DNA of 46,609 nucleotides from NCBI GenBank assembly GCA_964625525.1, contig CAZVEE010000022.1:1-46609 (forward strand), in the 5' to 3' direction. The notes below the pieces were generated by a model that saw nothing but the letters and a program-made list of their open reading frames with translations, was not told the DNA's origin and ran no database searches. Both the position numbers and the translations under genes were made by a program. The stretch's first letter is position 1. Each line of letters starts with the position of its first letter. Below, in pieces: positions 40,543-46,609 of the stretch. This DNA comes from CAZVEE01 sp964625525 (lineage in GTDB: Bacteria; Pseudomonadota; Alphaproteobacteria; JAJFIK01).

Positions 40543-41670
40543 ATGACTGATATGACCCGGATTGGGTTTTCCGATGAACAGGCCCAACTCCTGACCCTGG
40601 CGGAAGATTTTTGCCGCGACAAGAGCCCGGTGGAAACCGTCCGGCGTCTGATGGGCGAGGAGGCAGGCTTCGATCGCGCGGTGTGGGACGAGATGGTCAG
40701 CCTTGGCTGGCTTGGCATCGCCGTCCCCGAATCGTTCGGCGGGAGTGGCCTTGGGCTCGGCGAAGTGGTCACCGTGGTTGAGCCCATGGGCCGGGCGCTG
40801 ATGTCGGGTCCGTTGGTGCCGACCACTCTCACTGCGCAGGCGCTCTTGCACGGGGGCACGGATGCTCAGCAGGCGGCCTGGTTGCCGCGCCTGTGCAGCG
40901 GCGCGATCGGCACACTCGCCCTCACCGAACCGCATGGGGATTGGGATCTCGCCCATCTCACGGCTCGCGCGACCCGGCGTGGCGGCGATCTGGTGCTGAG
41001 CGGTGAGAAGCGGTTCGTGCTCGATGCCGCTTCGGCGGATGTCATCATCGTATCCGTGGCGCTTGACGGCGCACCGGCGCTGGTGCTCTTGGAGCGGACG
41101 GCTGTTTCGGCCCATGCTCTGCGTCGCGAAACCGTCATTGACGAGACAAAGCGCTCCTACGCTTTATCTCTCGATGGTATCACCGTGCCTCAAAGCCAGC
41201 TTCTGGATCCGGCCCGCGCGGCGGCGACGCTCTCCCATGTGGATATGGCCGCCAATCTGCTGCTCGCGGCCGATATGTGCGGTGGCACGGCAAGCGTTAT
41301 TGCGTACACGGTGGATTATCTCAAGACGCGCAAACAATTCGGCCGGCTTATCGGGTCCTATCAGGCACTCAAGCATCCCATGGCCGACGCGCTGCTGGCC
41401 TATGAGTTGGCGCGCTCGCATCTTTATCATGCGGCCTATGTGGCTCATACGGCGCCGGCGGGGCCCATTGCCGTGCGCATGGCCAAGGCGCAGGCCTGCC
41501 AAGCCTATGCCTTCGCCGCCGACCGCGCCATTCAATTTCATGGCGGCTTCGGGTTCACCTATGATTGCGATGCGCAGCTCTATCGCCGCCGTGCGCTCTG
41601 GGGCCAGCATCAGCATGGGGATGATCGCTATCATCGCAAGCACCTGGCGGCCGCGCTGCTAGACGGGTAG
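40543..41670 (+). CDS. Acyl-CoA dehydrogenase family protein (small subunit type)
   Basis: 375 residues. The N-terminal helical region LTLAEDFCRDKSPVETVRRL and GWLGIAVPESFGGSGLGLGE are typical. The C-terminal domain includes KTRKQFGRLIGSYQALKHPM and FHGGFGFTYDCDAQLYRRRA. The middle domain is weaker than in its partner (LALTEPHGDWDLAH instead of the usual TEP-GSD pattern), consistent with the partner-dependent subunit of a heteromeric dehydrogenase. It lies 14 bp after the larger dehydrogenase gene and is probably cotranscribed with it. Substrate is inferred only from the divergent carboxylase operon. Confidence 0.93.
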   Translation: MTDMTRIGFSDEQAQLLTLAEDFCRDKSPVETVRRLMGEEAGFDRAVWDEMVSLGWLGIAVPESFGGSGLGLGEVVTVVEPMGRALMSGPLVPTTLTAQALLHGGTDAQQAAWLPRLCSGAIGTLALTEPHGDWDLAHLTARATRRGGDLVLSGEKRFVLDAASADVIIVSVALDGAPALVLLERTAVSAHALRRETVIDETKRSYALSLDGITVPQSQLLDPARAAATLSHVDMAANLLLAADMCGGTASVIAYTVDYLKTRKQFGRLIGSYQALKHPMADALLAYELARSHLYHAAYVAHTAPAGPIAVRMAKAQACQAYAFAADRAIQFHGGFGFTYDCDAQLYRRRALWGQHQHGDDRYHRKHLAAALLDG

Positions 41671-41742
41671 GGGCTTGACGCGCACGGCGCCACGCCTTAC
41701 CTGCCCGAGATTGGTGATCGCGCAGGACGCAGGAGGCCAGCC

Positions 41743-42210
41743 ATGCCGGATAAAGCCGCTCTCTATGACACTGTCGCTCAGGAAATCGCCGCCGTCGTGG
41801 ATGGCGAGCCGGATCGGGTCGCGCGTATGGCGACGGTCTCTTGCCTCTTGTCTCAAGCCTTTGACAGCTATTTCTGGGCTGGCTTTTACGTGGTGGATCC
41901 ACACAAAGAGCGTGAGTTGGTGGTCGGGCCCTATCAGGGAACCTTGGGCTGCTTGCGTATTCCCTTCGGCAAGGGCGTCTGTGGTACGGCCGCCGAAACG
42001 CGTGAAACCCAAGTGGTCGAGGATGTACACGCCTTCCCCGGCCACATCGCGTGTGACAGTCGCAGCAACTCCGAAATCGTCGTACCGGTGTTTGATCAGG
42101 ATGGCGCGCTGATCGCCGTGTTCGATGTGGATTCCACCGATCACGGTGCGTTCGATGCGGTGGACCGGGAAAAACTCGAAGGCATCCTGAAGGCCACGTT
42201 CGCTGCATAA
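41743..42210 (+). CDS. msrC: Free methionine-(R)-sulfoxide reductase (GAF domain)
   Basis: 155 residues forming one GAF domain. The catalytic cysteine set is visible: GTLGCLRIPFGKGVCGTAAE with two cysteines, and GHIACDSRSNSEIVVPVFD with the third. GAF core motifs FYVVDPHKERELVVGPYQG and FDVDSTDHGAFDAVD also fit. The enzyme reduces free methionine-R-sulfoxide using thioredoxin and protects against oxidative damage. AGGAGG lies just before the ATG at 41743. It is 72 bp after the acyl-CoA dehydrogenase gene and separate in function. Confidence 0.95.
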   Translation: MPDKAALYDTVAQEIAAVVDGEPDRVARMATVSCLLSQAFDSYFWAGFYVVDPHKERELVVGPYQGTLGCLRIPFGKGVCGTAAETRETQVVEDVHAFPGHIACDSRSNSEIVVPVFDQDGALIAVFDVDSTDHGAFDAVDREKLEGILKATFAA

Positions 42211-42258
42211 GAATCCGGAAACGGATCGTTTATGTCGCGATCATGCCCTGACACAGGT

Positions 42259-42468
42259 GTGCCATAACCCAATCGTGCCACAACCCAATCGTGCGATACC
42301 CCAATCATGAAAANNNNNNNNNNNNNNNNNNNNNNNNNNNNNNNNNNNNNNNNNNNNNNNNNNNNNNNNNNNNNNNNNNNNNNNNNNNNNNNNNNNNNNN
42401 NNNNNNNNNNNNNGTGCCATAACCCAATCGTGCCACAACCCAATCGTGCGATACCCCAATCATGAAAA
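42259..42468. repeat. 16-bp repeat array (three units) duplicated around a 100-N scaffold gap
   Basis: On the left, GTGCCATAACCCAATC (42259-42274), GTGCCACAACCCAATC (42275-42290) and GTGCGATACCCCAATC (42291-42306) are followed by ATGAAAA. After the N run (42314-42413) the same 55 bases recur exactly at 42414-42468. The left contig ends and the right contig begins on this identical block, so it is likely a shared assembly-graph overlap; alternatively more repeat copies exist. There is no gene between 42211 and 42543. Confidence 0.9.
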
Positions 42469-42498
42469 CGGCCTTGAAGGGATCCTCCTTCAAGGCCG
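42469..42498. terminator. Bidirectional terminator between msrC and the S9 peptidase gene
   Basis: Perfect 12-bp stem CGGCCTTGAAGG / CCTTCAAGGCCG with a six-base loop. On the minus strand it is followed by TTTTC, closing the peptidase transcript 45 bp beyond its stop. Confidence 0.8.
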
Positions 42499-42543
42499 CT
42501 CGCGATTGATCAGCTCAGCGAGACCTGCCGAATGGCGACGGTC

Positions 42544-44817
42544 TTACTGCTGCACCACCGGTTCAAAGCCCTCCAGGGCCGCCTCCAGGTCCGGCACATG
42601 CTCCGCACCCACCGGTACCTGTGTCGAGGAGCCCTCGAATGCCGTCCCGATCGGCTCATACCGCCCGCCCAGGCACTGGCCCAGGAACGCTTCCATGATG
42701 GCATAGAAGGCGAGCCGGTTTTGCGGTCGGGCAAAACCATGCCCTTCATCCGGGAACAGAACATAAGTCACGGGCAGGCCGTTGGCGGTCATGGCGTCAA
42801 CGATCTGGTCTGATTCCGCCTGTTTCACGCGGGGATCATTGGCCCCTTGCCCGATCAGCAGCGGCCGGGTGATCGCATTAGCCTGGGTCAGCGGCGAGCG
42901 CTCCCGCAGCAGCTCCCGCCCTTCTTCGGTGCGCGGGTCGCCCACGCGGCGGGCCATGCTTTCAAAGAAGCTGGTCCAAGAGGGCGGAATGCTTTCCAGC
43001 AGGGTGATAAGGTTTGATGGGCCCACAATGCTGACGCCGCAGGCGAACCGGTCCGGCGTGAAGGTCAGGCCGGCAAGTGTCGCATAGCCGCCATAGCTGC
43101 CACCGGCGATGGCCACGGCATCTGCTGTGGTGATGCCTTCCGCCACGGCCCAATCAACCGCGTCGATCAGGTCATCATGCATGGCCGCGCCCCATTCCTG
43201 GTCGCCCGCGTTCAGGAACGCTTTTCCAAAGCCGCTGGAGCCCCGGAAGTTCACGTTCAAATGGGCATAGCCCCGGTTGGACAGCCACTGGCGCCAGGCG
43301 TCATAGCCGTAGCTGTCGCGCGCCCAGGGGCCACCGTGCACGTCCAGCACCAGCGGCAGGGGCTGGTCCGGACGGCCATCGCCATCCGCGTCCGTCCCTT
43401 GTGGCAGGGTCAGATAAGAGACAAGCGACAGCCCGTCCCGCGAGGGGATCACTTCCGGGAAGGTTTCATTGAGCGGCTGGCCCACCAGATCGGGGCGCGA
43501 CACGAACAGCGGTGCCAGCGTGCCCGCCTCCCGGTCCAGCAGCGAATAGGTGCCCGGCGCCGTGGCCCGGTCTTCCGCGATCACCCAGGTGCCGTTGTCT
43601 TGCGAGGCCGCGACGATGGAGACATCGCCCGTCAACTGGTCGTCCAGCACCGCAAAGGCCGGCGCCATGCGCTCGTCCAGCACCGTCCACTCCGTGCGCG
43701 TGTAATTCACCGCATAGGCCAGCGGAACGTCCTCGGTCGGGTGGAACAGCACATCGGAAACATCCGCCCGGGAATCATCGGCGATCACGGTACGCTCACC
43801 GCTGTCATAATCGACCAGCACCAGCGCCGCGGTATCGCGATCTGTGCTGTCGAGCATGTAGAAGCTGCGCCCGTCCCGGGTGAAGCTCAGCAGGTCGGTG
43901 GTGTTCGTGTCTTCAAAAGCGATCGTGAAGAACGATGCCCAGGCCCCTTCCGCATCGCGCTTGAACACCTCTTGGCCGCCGTCGGGCGTCTGACGCACCG
44001 CAAGGCGCAAGGCAAGATCGTGATCGGCCACGAAGGCGCCGAAGCCGTTGTTTTCTTCCACCAGAGACCGTTCGCCGGTCGCCGTGTTCACCAGCCACAC
44101 ATCATGCCAGCGCTCGTCGCGATTATTCAGGCCCACGAGCAGTTCGTCCGGCCGGTCGATGCTGGATCCGATGATCACGGCGCGCATATCGTCGAAGGGG
44201 GTCAGGTCCAGACTCGCGCTCGTTTCCACATCAACGCTGTAGAGGCGGAAATTCTCGTCACCGCCTTTGTCTTGGAGATAAAGCACGTGCTCGCCGCTGG
44301 TGCTCCAGCCATGGAAGCGGATCCCCCGGCCTGTATCGCGGGTCACCGGTGCGGCGGTCTCAATAGCGTCGGCTGGGCCGACCCAAACATTCAGGACCCC
44401 GTCCAGCGGCGCAATGAAGCTCACTTGTGTGCCGTCCGGGCTGATGCGGCCCTGGGTGCGGGTCGGGTTGCCAAAAAACAGATCCCGCGGCAGCAGCGGT
44501 GTTTCCGTCACGACGGCGGTGGCGGTCACGGTGTCCTCGCTCACGGCGTCCTCCAGCGCGGCCTCATCCTCCATCGCGTCGGGCTCGTCTGTGGCGGGCT
44601 CGTCTGTGGCGGGCTCTTCGGCTTCGGTCGGCGCGTCCATGGTGGTTGCATCGCTTGCGTCCATGGTCTCAGACACCGGGGCCTCATCGGCCGGGTCTTC
44701 TGCTGGCGGTGGTTGACAGCCGCCCAATGTCACGGCCAAGGCCAGTGCGGCGGCTCCGGTCCACAGGCGCATGCGGGCACTGCTGGCGTTGAAAATCGTC
44801 CATGGGGAAACGGACAT
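42544..44817 (-). CDS. S9 family peptidase lipoprotein (prolyl oligopeptidase/acylaminoacyl peptidase type)
   Basis: 757 residues. A lipoprotein signal (LWTGAAALALAVTLGGC) with lipobox LGGC at about residue 33 anchors it to a membrane. A 60-residue Glu/Ala/Thr/Asp-rich linker follows, with an in-frame 15-bp duplication giving EPATDEPATDEP. Next is a beta-propeller of about 400 residues, then the alpha/beta hydrolase domain with GGSYGGYATLAG (Ser near residue 572), ANDPRV (Asp near 660) and DEGHGF (His near 691). It should cleave short peptides in the periplasm. The ATG at 44817 has GGGAGGG seven bases upstream. Confidence 0.95.
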   Translation of the reverse strand: MSVSPWTIFNASSARMRLWTGAAALALAVTLGGCQPPPAEDPADEAPVSETMDASDATTMDAPTEAEEPATDEPATDEPDAMEDEAALEDAVSEDTVTATAVVTETPLLPRDLFFGNPTRTQGRISPDGTQVSFIAPLDGVLNVWVGPADAIETAAPVTRDTGRGIRFHGWSTSGEHVLYLQDKGGDENFRLYSVDVETSASLDLTPFDDMRAVIIGSSIDRPDELLVGLNNRDERWHDVWLVNTATGERSLVEENNGFGAFVADHDLALRLAVRQTPDGGQEVFKRDAEGAWASFFTIAFEDTNTTDLLSFTRDGRSFYMLDSTDRDTAALVLVDYDSGERTVIADDSRADVSDVLFHPTEDVPLAYAVNYTRTEWTVLDERMAPAFAVLDDQLTGDVSIVAASQDNGTWVIAEDRATAPGTYSLLDREAGTLAPLFVSRPDLVGQPLNETFPEVIPSRDGLSLVSYLTLPQGTDADGDGRPDQPLPLVLDVHGGPWARDSYGYDAWRQWLSNRGYAHLNVNFRGSSGFGKAFLNAGDQEWGAAMHDDLIDAVDWAVAEGITTADAVAIAGGSYGGYATLAGLTFTPDRFACGVSIVGPSNLITLLESIPPSWTSFFESMARRVGDPRTEEGRELLRERSPLTQANAITRPLLIGQGANDPRVKQAESDQIVDAMTANGLPVTYVLFPDEGHGFARPQNRLAFYAIMEAFLGQCLGGRYEPIGTAFEGSSTQVPVGAEHVPDLEAALEGFEPVVQQ
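44581..44616. repeat. 15-bp in-frame tandem repeat in the peptidase linker
   Basis: GGGCTCGTCTGTGGC occurs at 44581-44595 and 44596-44610, with GGGCTC at 44611-44616. On the coding strand it encodes repeated ATDEP in the low-complexity linker after the lipobox. Confidence 0.9.
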
Positions 44818-45000
44818 CAAGAAGCCCTCCCGGCAAAAATCCTTGAATCTCTGGCGCGAACGATACCTCTTACGAGGTGCCGGGTCGAGATGGCCCCGTT
44901 GCCAGAAGCGGGGGCTTTGGCTACAAACCCGGCCTAATCCTGCGGGCGGGTGCGCGTGCCCCGCGTCTTCCCCCATCCCTCTTGCTGTCGGGAGCCGTCC

Positions 45001-46609
<1,609 letters not shown>

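Noticed and set aside
42259..42468. CRISPR array
   Set aside because: Units are 16 bp, directly adjacent with no spacers, and the two blocks are an assembly duplicate; no cas genes are present.

Overview
The window is high-GC DNA that reads like a free-living Gram-negative alphaproteobacterium, probably of the Caulobacterales/Maricaulales/Hyphomonadaceae type. That placement is inferred from gene content: a TonB-dependent receptor, a Tat-exported PhoX phosphatase, an S9 lipoprotein peptidase, a PII/glutamine synthetase pair, and many acyl-CoA enzymes. No rRNA is present to confirm it. The sequence is a draft. It holds two 100-N scaffold gaps (14097-14196 and 42314-42413), and the contig ends flanking each gap are identical (18 bp and 55 bp), so both look like unmerged overlaps.

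Layout. 1-1268: a TetR regulator whose stop codon lies in a 17-bp tandem repeat, then a small membrane protein. 1387-7187: a leftward oligopeptide/dipeptide ABC importer operon (binding protein, two permeases, two ATPases) whose DppB-type permease carries about 93 extra residues. 7406-9322: glnB-glnA. 9559-14045: a rightward run of housekeeping genes (thiolase-like enzyme, a phage-type small protein, histidine phosphatase, bifunctional NAD(P)H-hydrate repair enzyme, TerB-like protein). 14097-15165: a gap, a NYN-domain nuclease and tRNA-Leu(UAG). 15271-17947: trigger factor, an XRE/MmyB-type regulator and a hot-dog thioesterase. 17942-23433: a membrane-anchored winged-helix/TolB-propeller regulator divergent from a TonB-dependent receptor, separated by a striking array of phased CCTCAA half-sites and a 26-bp palindrome.

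23575-25768 is damaged. A tetR gene and a type II secretin gene (gspD), each lacking its 5' end, meet head to head at a 10-bp shared sequence, followed by gspK. Next come a peroxiredoxin-like/2OG-Fe(II) oxygenase fusion, PhoX, and a thiolase that has an in-frame TGA and has lost the segment carrying its nucleophilic cysteine. An exported EF-hand/serine beta-lactamase-fold protein follows.

32274-41670 is a coherent catabolic locus. On the minus strand are a TetR regulator, an AtuA-like protein, a biotin-dependent acyl-CoA carboxylase (beta and alpha subunits) and an enoyl-CoA hydratase. Divergent from them are two acyl-CoA dehydrogenases. The gene set resembles the acyclic terpene utilization (atu) and leucine/isovalerate (liu) clusters, and two inverted repeats sit in the shared promoter. 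The window ends with free methionine-R-sulfoxide reductase, a short 16-bp repeat array with a scaffold gap, an exported S9 peptidase lipoprotein and the ABC-F protein EttA, which is cut by the window edge.

A recurring theme is very short (15-17 bp) tandem duplication at six places, three of them in frame inside coding genes. I do not see a clearly new defence or biosynthetic system. The best leads are the phased operator between the winged-helix regulator and the TonB receptor, the atu-like locus with its operators, and the chimeric tetR/gspD junction.
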